Below, piece by piece: positions 1 to 7,439 of a DNA stretch of 17,518 bases. Position 1 is the stretch's first letter. Each line of letters starts with the position of its first letter. The notes below the pieces were generated by a model. The model did not search any database and was not told the origin of the DNA. It saw nothing but the letters and a program-made list of their open reading frames with translations. Where the stretch lies: NCBI GenBank assembly GCA_028282625.1, contig JANQHP010000092.1:1-17518 (forward strand), read 5' to 3'. Made by a program: the position numbers and the translations under genes. This stretch comes from Rickettsiales bacterium (GTDB taxonomy: Bacteria > Pseudomonadota > Alphaproteobacteria > Rickettsiales > UBA8987).

Positions 1-35
1 GCCCCCCTCCTCCTCCATTTTCCCTGGCCTCTGGC
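1..35 (-). other. Purine-rich tract at window edge, likely ribosome site of the next gene
   Basis: Read on the minus strand, the bases after the uvrC stop end in a purine run containing GGAGGAGG (plus-strand positions about 7-16). This would be a strong Shine-Dalgarno sequence for a gene starting just outside the window. In many proteobacteria uvrC is followed by pgsA, but nothing here shows which gene follows. There is no T-run, so I do not call a terminator. Confidence 0.3.
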
Positions 36-1943
36 CTATCCCTCTTCCAACCGTTCCCGCACCTGTTTTGCCAGCGCCTGGCGGATGCCTGGCACCACCC
101 CTATCTCCTCTTCGGTAGCCTGTTTCAACGCTTTGATCGAGCCAAAATGCGCGAGCAACGCCGCTTTGCGCTTCGGCCCAAGTCCCATAATGCCATCCAA
201 CACTGAATCATATTGCGCGCGCTGCCGCTTGCTGCGATGCCCGGTAATCGCAAAGCGGTGCACCTCGTCCCGCAGGCGCAGCAAAAACCCAAAAAGCGGC
301 GCACGCGGCGCCAAATCCAACAACACATTGCCGCGCAGCAGCAAACGCTCCTCCCCGCTTTTGCGCGCGGGCCCCTTGGCAATCGCGATCAGCGGTAGAT
401 CTTGTAGCCCGAGGCTCCCCAGCACCTGCTCGGCCACATGCAACTGCGTCGTACCCCCATCGATCACCACCACATCCGGCAGCCCGTCCGGCATGCCACG
501 CTCGCTTTTTATCGCCTTCTGGTAGCGCCGAAAAAGCACCTGCTCCATCATGGCCAGATCATCCCCACCTTGCACAGGCCTACTCCCCTTTGCCTCTCCT
601 TTCTCACCCACCGGCGCCACATTATACCGCCGATAGGCCGCCTTCCACAGCCCATCGGGCGGCGTGCCGCCTTGCTCGGGCGTCGTGGCCACCACCATGG
701 CACCGACCGCGTGCCTGCCAAATAAGTGGCTGTTATCAAACACATCCACTCGCCTTACCGGTGCGCTAAGCCCAAGCGCCTTCCCAAGCTCTAAAAGCGA
801 GCGATGCACCTGGTCCTGCTGCTGAAGGTGCCGCCGGATGGCCTCCAGCGCGTTGGTCAGGGCCAGCTGCACGATCCGCTTCTTTTCGCCCCGCTGCGGC
901 GTATGCAGCTGCACCGGTCGCTCGGCAATCGTGGCCAGCGCCTTTTCCATGGCCTCTGGTACCGGCAAAAGATGGCTCAGCAGCACCGTATGCGGTGCCG
1001 GACGGTCCTGATAAAACCCGCAGAGCACCTGCTCCAATATCTCCTCTGGCGCACGCTGTTCGGTGGAAGAAGGAAACCAGTGCCGGCTCTGCACCAGATG
1101 CCCATCGCGGATAAACAGCACGGCCACGCACGCCACCCCCTTCTCTTCTGTGGCCACCATCACATCGGCTTCCTTGATCCCGACATTCTGCACATCCTGT
1201 ACCTGGCGGATGCTTTGAAGTGCACGCAAGCGGTCGCGGTAGCGGCTGGCCTGCTCGTAGGCCATCTCCTGGCTGGCCTCCTGCATCAAGCGATCCAGCT
1301 TGTGCTCCACCGCGTCCGCCTTGCCCGAAAGAAAATCTGAGGCCTGGGCCACCAGCGTATCGTAGGCGGTTTTTTCCACATACCCCACGCAAGGCGCAGA
1401 GCAGCGCTTCATCTGGTATTCCAGGCAGGGACGCGTGCGGTTTTTGAGTTCATGATCGCTGCAACTGCGCAGCAAAAAGGCTTTTTGCAGCACCGCAATC
1501 GCCCGGTTCACCTCCTTGGCCGCTGCAAACGGCCCGAAATATTTCGCTCCCTTCTGTTTCTTGCCGCGATATTTCACAATCCTCGGCCAGTCATGCGCAT
1601 GCGTAATCATGATATAGGGGTAGGTTTTGTCGTCCCGCAGCAGGATGTTGTAGCGCGGCTTATGTTGCTTGATCAGCTCCGCCTCCAGCAGCAGCGCCTC
1701 TTCTTCGGTATGGGTGGTCACAATCTCCAGCGTGGCGATCTGCATCACCATACGCTGCAGGCGTGGTATAAGCCGTGTAAATTGCGTATAAGCATGCACC
1801 CGCTTGCGCACATCCTTGGCCTTGCCCACATAAAGCGCCTTGCCTTTCGCGTCACGCATACAGTAAACCCCGTTGGCATGCGGCAGGGTGGGCACCTGCT
1901 CGCGCAAAATCTCCAGGCCGCTTGGTGTGGATGTCTCTTGCAT
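36..1943 (-). CDS. uvrC: UvrABC excinuclease subunit C
   Basis: UvrC makes the two incisions on either side of a DNA lesion after UvrA/UvrB loading in nucleotide excision repair; it is cytoplasmic. The 635-residue length is normal. Domains seen in order: an N-terminal GIY-YIG nuclease (GVY at 25-27, YVG at 38-40, and the EALLLEAELIK stretch with its conserved glutamates near 82-92); a cysteine set C161, C173, C181, C185 matching the spacing of the known UvrC Fe-S cluster; a UVR helix pair that contacts UvrB at about 213-247; the RNase H-like endonuclease half around VFDNSHLFG (401-409); and tandem helix-hairpin-helix motifs in the last 60 residues (GIMGLGPKRK, GVVPGIRQ). The ATG start has only a weak ribosome site. 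It lies 43 bp downstream of the FliK-like gene on the same strand, so the two are probably cotranscribed. Identity is certain; nothing looks broken. Confidence 0.97.
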   Translation of the reverse strand: MQETSTPSGLEILREQVPTLPHANGVYCMRDAKGKALYVGKAKDVRKRVHAYTQFTRLIPRLQRMVMQIATLEIVTTHTEEEALLLEAELIKQHKPRYNILLRDDKTYPYIMITHAHDWPRIVKYRGKKQKGAKYFGPFAAAKEVNRAIAVLQKAFLLRSCSDHELKNRTRPCLEYQMKRCSAPCVGYVEKTAYDTLVAQASDFLSGKADAVEHKLDRLMQEASQEMAYEQASRYRDRLRALQSIRQVQDVQNVGIKEADVMVATEEKGVACVAVLFIRDGHLVQSRHWFPSSTEQRAPEEILEQVLCGFYQDRPAPHTVLLSHLLPVPEAMEKALATIAERPVQLHTPQRGEKKRIVQLALTNALEAIRRHLQQQDQVHRSLLELGKALGLSAPVRRVDVFDNSHLFGRHAVGAMVVATTPEQGGTPPDGLWKAAYRRYNVAPVGEKGEAKGSRPVQGGDDLAMMEQVLFRRYQKAIKSERGMPDGLPDVVVIDGGTTQLHVAEQVLGSLGLQDLPLIAIAKGPARKSGEERLLLRGNVLLDLAPRAPLFGFLLRLRDEVHRFAITGHRSKRQRAQYDSVLDGIMGLGPKRKAALLAHFGSIKALKQATEEEIGVVPGIRQALAKQVRERLEEG

Positions 1944-1986
1944 CTTGCTTGGCGTTAGATAGAAAAAAGCACGCAGCGTCTTCCCA

Positions 1987-3702
1987 TCAAATCACCACCC
2001 CTTCCCCGCCGGCCTGTTCCTCATGCAAGGGGTGCGCGGGAAAATCCTCCACCACCTCAAACAGCAGCGAGCCGGTCAAACCACCGGCCTCCAGCACGGC
2101 GTGAAACAAAGCGGTCATCTCTTTGCCCACAACGTCAGAAAGCGGCTGATGGGTGCGAAGCACCAGATCGATCTGCGCCGGTTTTTTCGGTCCCGCCGCC
2201 GCGTGAAACAGCCCATCCATCTGCACCTCACCCATCTGATCCAAATGCACTTCCACCATAAAACGCGTGGCCTGCTGCGGCGCCTCCTGCGTTTGCTTCT
2301 GGCCCTTGGGATCACGATGCAGGTGGAACCAGGCCGTGTGCGCCTCCTGCCCATCCCACAAGGGTACCGGGATGCTGTGCCAGCCCGATGGATTGGGCTC
2401 TGCCCAGGCTTTTTGCAAGGTCGAAAAAACCTGGTTCAGACGAGGCAGCAGGCTGGGATCTTCGCGCGACTGCTTGAGCGACTGGGTCAAATCCTTCCCA
2501 AGCCACTGCTCCGCACTGCCTGCGAGCACCCCTGCCATAAACCATAGCGCACGCGCGGCAAATTGTTGCGCAAACGAGGCCGTATAGCCTCCTCCGGGCG
2601 CGGGTGGCGTAACGGTGGGCAGCAGCAAAGCCTGCGCAGGCTTGGCCTCCGCATTTTGCACTTGCTGCAAACTGGCTGCCAACTCTTGAAGCAGTGCCGG
2701 CACTTGCGCGAGCGAAAGCGTGCCGACAGCAGGCTGCGCGCCTTGTGGCAAGTGCACCGACATCGCGACCACCTGCAATTGCGTGCCCACCGGCAAGGCG
2801 GTGCTATGTGGCAGCTGCAAGGTGCCAAGCGGCGACTGCAGGCGTAAGAGCCCTGCTGCCGGGTCCACCTCGCTTACGGTGGCCGTCCACAGGGCAGAAG
2901 AAGCAGGCACCGGCGGCAGGCCCGAGGCCGCTGACCCCGCAGCAGAAGTCGCCTGCACCGCTTTTCCGTACGAAGACGTGGCCTGGCTAGTGGCCTGACT
3001 AGTAGCGTTGGCACCCGTCGTCACCGCAGGCGGCACGGTGGCCGTCGCCGCTTTACCCGCACCAGGCACCGGCGGCGCGCCTCCTTCAGGCGGGATCACC
3101 TGCTGAATCTGTAACTGCACCGACGTGCCGACCGGCAAAGCGCCCCCACCCGGCACCAGCGGTGCGACCGCCCCAGGCAGCGAGGGCGCGGCCTGGATCA
3201 CCGTTGCCCGAAGCGTGGAAGCCGCCGCCTGGTCGATCAGCGGCCCCTTACTTGCCACCGCGCCCGTCGTCACCGCCGCGCCTGTGCCCTGGCCCAGCAC
3301 GGCCTGCAACACCGGGGCAGGAGAAAGCGACGCGGACGCGCCACCGCCCGGCGTTCGCTGCTGCGTAGCCTGCAGGGTAAACTGCCCAGCCTCGGTGGTT
3401 TTGCCTACACTGTTATGTTGTACGCGCAGCTGCAGCTCGGTACCAACGGGCACATTCAACGTGCCGGTAAACGCCAGATTGCCATAAGATTTTGCCCCGG
3501 AAGCAAGGCTCAACAAGGAGAGGGTCGTATTCCCCCCGCCAGGCGTTTGCACCACCTGCTGATGGGTCAGTTTTCCTTGCAGCAAATGCCCAGGCGGCAA
3601 CGAGGCCAGCCCTTCCAGCTTGGCCGAAGACGCAGCAAACCCTTTGCCGCCCTGCTGATCGGCCAGCATGTGCCACATCGATGACAACGAAGGTATATCC
3701 AT
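1987..3702 (-). CDS. FliK-like protein (flagellar hook-length control C-terminal domain)
   Basis: A 571-residue protein rich in Ala, Gly, Pro, Gln and Thr. The last ~120 residues resemble the Flg_hook (FliK C-terminal) fold: a VEVHLDQMGEVQMDG strand pair, a polar loop, then a helix (VVGKEMTALFHAVLEAGG) and a final strand (LLFEVV). The N-terminal 330 residues are low complexity but contain three copies of a PVGT-x-x-Q module (PVGT at 85-88, 190-193 and 304-307), each followed by a beta strand such as ELQLRVQ, SVQLQIQ or QLQVVAM. FliK measures hook length and switches export specificity of the flagellar secretion gate. No flagellar gene is in the window, so that role is inferred from the domain only; alphaproteobacteria often carry stand-alone FliK-like genes. 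The ATG at 3702 follows a purine-rich stretch. It lies upstream of uvrC and diverges from the pentapeptide-repeat gene. Confidence 0.72.
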   Translation of the reverse strand: MDIPSLSSMWHMLADQQGGKGFAASSAKLEGLASLPPGHLLQGKLTHQQVVQTPGGGNTTLSLLSLASGAKSYGNLAFTGTLNVPVGTELQLRVQHNSVGKTTEAGQFTLQATQQRTPGGGASASLSPAPVLQAVLGQGTGAAVTTGAVASKGPLIDQAAASTLRATVIQAAPSLPGAVAPLVPGGGALPVGTSVQLQIQQVIPPEGGAPPVPGAGKAATATVPPAVTTGANATSQATSQATSSYGKAVQATSAAGSAASGLPPVPASSALWTATVSEVDPAAGLLRLQSPLGTLQLPHSTALPVGTQLQVVAMSVHLPQGAQPAVGTLSLAQVPALLQELAASLQQVQNAEAKPAQALLLPTVTPPAPGGGYTASFAQQFAARALWFMAGVLAGSAEQWLGKDLTQSLKQSREDPSLLPRLNQVFSTLQKAWAEPNPSGWHSIPVPLWDGQEAHTAWFHLHRDPKGQKQTQEAPQQATRFMVEVHLDQMGEVQMDGLFHAAAGPKKPAQIDLVLRTHQPLSDVVGKEMTALFHAVLEAGGLTGSLLFEVVEDFPAHPLHEEQAGGEGVVI

Positions 3703-3733
3703 CCTTTTGCTCTAAAAAATCCTGCGCTGCCTT

Positions 3734-3742
3734 AGCATAGCA
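3734..3742 (-). promoter_or_regulatory. Possible extended -10 promoter element for the FliK-like gene
   Basis: The minus strand reads TGC-TATGCT, an extended -10 box, about 31 bases before the FliK-like start codon. I find no good -35 hexamer at 16-18 bases, so support rests on the extended -10 alone. Confidence 0.3.
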
Positions 3743-3773
3743 CAGACCCTATTCTTAAGAGAGAAGTTATTTT

Positions 3774-3792
3774 GCCATGCATCGGCCATGCA
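3774..3792. repeat. Direct repeat of GCCATGCA with an 11-bp period
   Basis: GCCATGCA occurs at 3774-3781 and again at 3785-3792, three bases apart, so the copies lie one helical turn apart on the same face. This spacing is typical of tandem winged-helix regulators of the OmpR/PhoB type, but the sequence does not match a classical Pho box. The same bases also hold a TGCAT/ATGCA inverted repeat with a 5-base loop. It sits between two divergent genes. Confidence 0.5.
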
Positions 3793-3813
3793 CCGGATTG
3801 TGTCAGAGAACCA

Positions 3814-3859
3814 AGAATATTTCGCCGGCAATCGTGGGCCTATTTCCAAGAAATATTCT
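3814..3859. repeat. 10-bp inverted repeat (AGAATATTTC / GAAATATTCT)
   Basis: The arms at 3814-3823 and 3850-3859 are perfect reverse complements with 26 bases between them. Each arm is itself nearly palindromic (core AATATT or AAATATT), so the pair could equally be two operator half-sites about 35 bp centre to centre. It lies 25 bp upstream of the -35 box of the pentapeptide-repeat gene, where an activator could bind. No T-run follows either arm, so it is not a typical terminator. Confidence 0.5.
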
Positions 3860-3883
3860 GCCGTTATATGGCACAATCAGGGC

Positions 3884-3912
3884 TTGACAGCACCGCCTTT
3901 TACACGTGTAAT
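3884..3912 (+). promoter_or_regulatory. Sigma70-type promoter for the pentapeptide-repeat gene and lipB
   Basis: A perfect -35 box TTGACA (3884-3889) is followed, after exactly 17 bases, by TGTAAT (3907-3912). Transcription would begin near 3919, about 24 bases before the ATG at 3943, leaving room for the AGGTAGG ribosome site at 3931-3937. Confidence 0.7.
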
Positions 3913-3942
3913 GCCTCCAAATAATACACCAGGTAGGTTTGT

Positions 3943-4593
3943 ATGTTTACACGCAAAATGACGCAGGAAGCGTCAGGCACCTCTTCTGTACCCACCTCCG
4001 TGCCGATGTCGGCGCTTGGGCTTTCCTCCTGGACCACTCGCCAGATGGTCCTTTGCCTGGAAAACGCCCAGCCCGGCGACGTGGTCCCTATCCGCAATGT
4101 GGACCTGGCTGAAGTCGATATGCGAGCCCCGTCCATCCGCGAATTGTTACAAAAAATTGGTGTCCACAACGTCCACGCCTCGCGGGAAGAAATCATCGCG
4201 CTGGACTTCACCGGCTCCATGATCAGCGGCAAATATTTTGGTGAAATCGACCTTTCCCACGCCGTGATGCGCGAGGTGGTCGCCCTTCGCACCATCTTCT
4301 GCGGTTCGGTCTTTAAAGATGTGTCCTTTAACCGCTCGGTGTTGGACCAGGCGGATTTCCGCAACGCACAGCTTGAACATGCAGAATTTTACAATGCCTC
4401 CATCATGGAAGCCAATTTCAGCTACGCCCATTTGGAGGAAACCCACGGGCTCAAACTCCACGCTTCCGCGCCCGAAATGCTGGAACGCTTGGGGTGTGTG
4501 GCAAGCATCACCGGCGCCTACTTGCCAGCGCACATGAAAGAAATGTACCATGTGCTCGAAGAATATATCGCCAGCGAACAGCGCGAATCTTAA
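3943..4593 (+). CDS. Pentapeptide-repeat protein
   Basis: A 216-residue protein whose middle (about 87-166) reads as some 16 consecutive five-residue repeats with a hydrophobic (L/F/I/M) centre and small residues flanking it, for example ADFRN AQLEH AEFYN ASIME ANFSY. That length would form about four turns of a right-handed quadrilateral beta-helix. The N-terminal 85 residues (including QPGDVVPIRNVDLAEVDM) and the C-terminal 50 residues (helical, HMKEMYHVLEEYIASE) are non-repeat. No signal peptide or membrane segment is visible, so it is probably cytoplasmic. The molecular role of most such proteins is unknown; a few mimic DNA and bind gyrase, but this one is shorter in repeats and I see no basis for assigning that. 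The start is supported by AGGTAGG five bases upstream. It precedes lipB by 32 bp and probably shares its transcript. Confidence 0.82.
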   Translation: MFTRKMTQEASGTSSVPTSVPMSALGLSSWTTRQMVLCLENAQPGDVVPIRNVDLAEVDMRAPSIRELLQKIGVHNVHASREEIIALDFTGSMISGKYFGEIDLSHAVMREVVALRTIFCGSVFKDVSFNRSVLDQADFRNAQLEHAEFYNASIMEANFSYAHLEETHGLKLHASAPEMLERLGCVASITGAYLPAHMKEMYHVLEEYIASEQRES

Positions 4594-4625
4594 AAAGTCG
4601 CGTTGTGGTAGGTTGAAGCAATCGT

Positions 4626-5291
4626 ATGCACCTGACACGCCAAAAAAGTGACCAGCCAGTTTCTTACCCCGATGCCATCGGGAGCATGGAAGCCTATGTC
4701 GCACGGATGATCGAAGACCCGCTACTACCCTCGCATCTTTGGCTGCTGGAACACCCGCCCCTTTATACCGCGGGCACCTCGGCCAAAGCGCAAGACCTGC
4801 TTGAGCCCCATCGCTTTCCGGTTTACCCAAGCGGACGCGGAGGGGAATATACCTATCACGGGCCGGGCCAGCGCGTGGTCTATCTCATGTTTCGCCTCAA
4901 AGACTGGCAGGAAACACCCGACATCCGTGCCTACGTTAGAGCGCTGGAGGCGTGGCTGATCCAAACCCTTGCCGCATGTGGCGTGCAAGGCGAGCGCCGC
5001 GAAGGAAGGGTTGGCATCTGGGTCACGCTTCAAGGCGGCTTAGAAGCCAAGATCGCCGCACTGGGCATCCGTGTGCGCAAGGGCATTGCGTTTCACGGCG
5101 TCGCGCTGAATGTCGCGCCCGACCTCACCCATTTTAGCGGCATTGTCCCATGCGGCATTGCCACGCACGGCGTGACCTCACTCAAGGCACTTGGGGCCAC
5201 GTGCGAGATGGAAGCCGTCGATCGCACCTTGCTTAAGGCTTTCGCGGAAATATTTGACGTCACGTGGTCCAAGGACAAAGCGTCTGTTTAG
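4626..5291 (+). CDS. lipB: Octanoyl-[acyl carrier protein]:protein N-octanoyltransferase (LipB)
   Basis: LipB moves the octanoyl group from acyl carrier protein to the lipoyl-domain lysine of E2 subunits and of the glycine-cleavage H protein; LipA then inserts sulfur. The 221-residue length is normal. The sequence shows the family signatures: WLLEHPPLYTAGTSA (40-53), SGRGGEYTYHGPGQRVVY (69-86), the catalytic lysine K142 in LEAKIAALGIRV, and the catalytic cysteine C176 in GIVPCGI, the same spacing as K135/C169 of the E. coli enzyme. The ATG start is preceded by a modest AGGTTGAAG site; no better in-frame start fits the family N-terminus. It follows the pentapeptide-repeat gene closely and converges on a small membrane-protein gene only 14 bases downstream. 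It is linked in function to lpd elsewhere in the window. Confidence 0.96.
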   Translation: MHLTRQKSDQPVSYPDAIGSMEAYVARMIEDPLLPSHLWLLEHPPLYTAGTSAKAQDLLEPHRFPVYPSGRGGEYTYHGPGQRVVYLMFRLKDWQETPDIRAYVRALEAWLIQTLAACGVQGERREGRVGIWVTLQGGLEAKIAALGIRVRKGIAFHGVALNVAPDLTHFSGIVPCGIATHGVTSLKALGATCEMEAVDRTLLKAFAEIFDVTWSKDKASV

Positions 5292-5305
5292 TTCACCGGC
5301 GCATA

Positions 5306-5596
5306 TTATTCAGATCGTTCCTCAGAAGCAGCCTTGGGCCTGGCGCGCCGCCTGAAAGGATGCTCCACATTCTTGATCATCCCATAAAGCGTAATACAAG
5401 CCCAGGCGCTTTCCAACACAAATGCCGGCAAATTCCAGTAGTAAAGCAGGGAAAGCATCAACAGCAGGGACCCGATGAGATTCAGCCAGTAATAGGGCAT
5501 ATGATGCAAATCCACATCGTCATGCTCCAGCAAAAAATAGGCGAGCAGGACCAAGCCTGCACCGAGCAACCCCACCGCTTGAAAGAAGATAGACAT
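5306..5596 (-). CDS. Small integral membrane protein, CBU_0592-like
   Basis: A 96-residue protein with three predicted hydrophobic helices (about 5-23, 35-52 and 57-74) and a basic, charged C-terminal tail (FRRRARPKAASEERSE). The pattern of a first helix ending LLAYFLLE, then YYWLNLIGSLLLMLSLLYYWNLPAFVLESAWACITLYGM, resembles the small CBU_0592 family of membrane proteins, whose function is unknown. Positive charges at the C-terminus suggest that this end is cytoplasmic. It starts 48 bp from the divergent YggT gene and ends 14 bases from lipB, so its transcript must overlap lipB. The family assignment is from memory of the motif order. Confidence 0.68.
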   Translation of the reverse strand: MSIFFQAVGLLGAGLVLLAYFLLEHDDVDLHHMPYYWLNLIGSLLLMLSLLYYWNLPAFVLESAWACITLYGMIKNVEHPFRRRARPKAASEERSE

Positions 5597-5644
5597 ACCA
5601 CTTACTCTACACTAGCATATGCGCTTTGCAAAGAAGGACAGACC

Positions 5645-5926
5645 ATGCTGCCCCCTCCCATTTATTTGCTGGATATGCTGCTGAGTCTTTATGGCTGGGT
5701 CATTATTATCGCCATCGTGCTTTACTGGCTGGTGCAGCTGCAAGTGGTCAATCCCTACCAGCCTTTTGTGCAGCGGCTGCAACAGGTGCTGGCAAGGCTG
5801 ACCGAACCGGTGCTCATACGCATACGGCGCGTGGTGCCGCCGGTCGGTGGGGTGGACCTTTCCCCCATCGTGCTGCTGATCGCGCTGTCGGTGATCCGCT
5901 ACACGCTCCGCTATTATTTTGCGTAA
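5645..5926 (+). CDS. YggT family membrane protein
   Basis: A 93-residue protein with two hydrophobic helices (about 14-33 and 71-90) around the family hallmark NPYQPFVQRLQQVLARLTEPVL followed by RRVVPPVGGVDLSPIV. YggT proteins are small inner-membrane proteins implicated in osmotic or ion stress and, in other lineages, in placing division or photosynthetic complexes; the exact role is unclear. I start at the ATG at 5645 because AAGGA lies six bases upstream (5634-5638) and the family N-terminus fits; an in-frame reading extends further upstream into lipB but has no such support. It converges on pntB with 29 bases between the stops. Confidence 0.88.
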   Translation: MLPPPIYLLDMLLSLYGWVIIIAIVLYWLVQLQVVNPYQPFVQRLQQVLARLTEPVLIRIRRVVPPVGGVDLSPIVLLIALSVIRYTLRYYFA

Positions 5927-5955
5927 CCACAAAGTGGAGCGTGTGGGGTTGGTAT

Positions 5956-7353
5956 CTATAACGCTTCGAGCGCCTTGACAATCTGCTCGGTCATCTTCTT
6001 CGCATCGTCAAACAGCATCCGCGTATTCTCACGGTAAAACAGCGCGTTTTGTACGCCCGCATACCCTGCCGACATTCCACGCTTCACAAAAAACACCTGC
6101 TGTGCCTGCTCCACATCCAGCACCGGCATCCCGTAAATGGGGCTCGTGCTGTCCGTTTTGGCCGCCGGGTTGGTCACATCATTGGCACCGATCACAAACG
6201 CCACATCCGTGGAGGCAAATTCGCGGTTGATCTCTTCAAGCTCAAACACCTCATCATAAGGCACATGCGCCTCTGCCAGCAGCACATTCATATGACCGGG
6301 CATGCGGCCTGCCACAGGATGAATCGCGTAGCGCACCTGCACGCCCGCCTCCTTCAGCAGCTCTGCCATCTCACGCAAGGTATGCTGCGCCTGCGCCACT
6401 GCCATACCATAACCCGGCACAATGATCACCGACTTGGCGTTATGCATCAAAAAGGCCGCATCTTCCGCACTTCCCTGCTGCACCGTGCCCTGTTCCTCTT
6501 CTTCGCCCTCGCTTGCCACAGAAGCAGCCCCGCCCATGCCGCCAAACATCACATGCCACAGCGAACGGTTCATGGCTTTACACATAATATAGCTGAGGAT
6601 CGCGCCGCTCGCCCCCACCAGCGCCCCGGTAATAATCAGGAGCGGGTGATTCAGCGTAAAGCCGATGCCTGCGGCCGCCCATCCGGAGTAAGAATTGAGC
6701 ATCGAAACAATCACCGGCATATCCGCCCCACCAATGGGCAAAATCAGCAACAGCCCAAAAGCAAACGCCACGATCAGCATCAGCCAGAACACCCCTTGGG
6801 ATTCGCTTGCGCAAAACAGCAATAGCAGCAGCACCAGCACCAGCGCCAATACCCCATTGGCCATTTTTTGCCCGGCAAAGCGGAGCGGAATGCTGCCAAG
6901 CAAGCCTTGCAACTTGCCAAAGGCAATCACCGAACCGCTGAAAGTGATCGCGCCAATGACCGCCCCAAGTCCCATCTCAATCAAGCTGGCGCGCGCAATC
7001 GCGCCCTTCTCCCCAAGACCATACGCCTCGGGATGATAGAGTGCTGCGGCCGCCACAAAACAGGCGGCAAGCCCCACCAGCGAATGAAAGGCTGCCACCA
7101 ATTGCGGCATGGCCGTCATCTTAACTTGCAGCGCAATCACCGTGCCCACCACCCCGCCAAGTACCATGGCCCACACAATCGAGGGGATGTTCTCCACCTC
7201 CGGCTGCGCGATCGTGGTCCACACCGCAATCGCCATCCCTACCATGCCGATGATGTTGCCGCGCCGCGCCGTTTTCGGCGACGAAAGCCCCTTAAGCGCC
7301 AGAATAAAACAGGCAGCCGCCACCAGATACAGCAAGGAAGAAAGCATGTGCAT
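5956..7353 (-). CDS. pntB: Proton-translocating NAD(P) transhydrogenase subunit beta
   Basis: PntB supplies the dII membrane domain and the NADP(H)-binding dIII domain of the enzyme that couples proton entry to NADH + NADP+ -> NAD+ + NADPH. Seen: about eight to nine hydrophobic helices in the first ~270 residues, an acidic linker (EGEEEEQG), then dIII motifs VPGYGMAVAQAQ, HPVAGRMPGHMNVLLAEA, GANDVTNPAA, PIYGMP and KRGMSAGYAGVQN. Near the C-terminus MLFDDAK stands where E. coli PntB has MLFGDAK. I chose the ATG at 7353 rather than the in-frame ATG at 7371: GGGAGG lies five bases upstream of it, the product (465 aa) then starts like other PntB proteins, and its A is shared with the stop of a small upstream ORF (TGATG). 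It is the last gene of the pnt cluster. Confidence 0.96.
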   Translation of the reverse strand: MHMLSSLLYLVAAACFILALKGLSSPKTARRGNIIGMVGMAIAVWTTIAQPEVENIPSIVWAMVLGGVVGTVIALQVKMTAMPQLVAAFHSLVGLAACFVAAAALYHPEAYGLGEKGAIARASLIEMGLGAVIGAITFSGSVIAFGKLQGLLGSIPLRFAGQKMANGVLALVLVLLLLLFCASESQGVFWLMLIVAFAFGLLLILPIGGADMPVIVSMLNSYSGWAAAGIGFTLNHPLLIITGALVGASGAILSYIMCKAMNRSLWHVMFGGMGGAASVASEGEEEEQGTVQQGSAEDAAFLMHNAKSVIIVPGYGMAVAQAQHTLREMAELLKEAGVQVRYAIHPVAGRMPGHMNVLLAEAHVPYDEVFELEEINREFASTDVAFVIGANDVTNPAAKTDSTSPIYGMPVLDVEQAQQVFFVKRGMSAGYAGVQNALFYRENTRMLFDDAKKMTEQIVKALEAL

Positions 7354-7424
7354 CAACGCCTCCCACACCATCTGTGAAACAATAGGCTGTGAAAAAACAG
7401 GCTGTGAAACAATAGGCGATGCAT
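7353..7424 (-). CDS. Candidate 23-codon leader ORF translationally coupled to pntB
   Basis: On the minus strand AGGAG is followed after eight bases by ATG, then 23 codons ending in TGA that overlaps the pntB ATG by one base (TGATG). The peptide starts MHR, continues as three Leu/Phe-Phe-His units (LLFHS, LFFHS, LLFH) made by the tandem 15-bp repeats, and ends RWCGRR. Such an arrangement suggests translational coupling or a regulatory leader rather than a functional protein. The evidence is the start, ribosome site and overlap only; conservation is untested. Confidence 0.4.
   Translation of the reverse strand: MHRLLFHSLFFHSLLFHRWCGRR
7372..7416. repeat. Three tandem 15-bp repeats upstream of pntB
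   Basis: Plus-strand unit CTGTGAAACAATAGG occurs at 7372-7386 and identically at 7402-7416. The middle unit, 7387-7401 (CTGTGAAAAAACAGG), differs at two bases. The period of 15 is a multiple of three, so copy number can change without shifting a reading frame. In the leader frame each unit encodes a Leu/Phe-Phe-His-Ser block. Confidence 0.9.
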
Positions 7425-7432
7425 CTGCCGTG

Positions 7433-7437
7433 CTCCT
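7433..7437 (-). promoter_or_regulatory. Shine-Dalgarno AGGAG of the pntB leader ORF
   Basis: The minus strand reads AAAGGAG, with eight bases between AGGAG and the ATG at 7424. No other start codon lies at a suitable distance, so this site argues that the small ORF is translated. Confidence 0.45.
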
Positions 7438-7439
7438 TT

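Noticed and set aside
3884..4593. Pentapeptide-repeat protein as a quinolone-resistance (Qnr-like) gyrase protector
   Set aside because: Only about four helical turns of repeats are present and they are flanked by non-repeat domains; nothing specific to Qnr is visible.
5264..5644. Upstream extension of the YggT reading frame into lipB
   Set aside because: The YggT family begins close to the ATG at 5645, which has a good ribosome site; the upstream part is opposite the small membrane-protein gene and has no conserved features.
5927..5950. Possible bidirectional terminator between yggT and pntB (CCAC-AAA-GTGG and an outer AACCACA/TGTGG pairing)
   Set aside because: The stems are only four to five bases and no T-run follows on either strand.
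7354..7371. Upstream ATG at 7371 as the pntB start
   Set aside because: It has no ribosome site and would add six residues absent from typical PntB proteins. The ATG at 7353 has GGGAGG at five bases and overlaps the leader stop.
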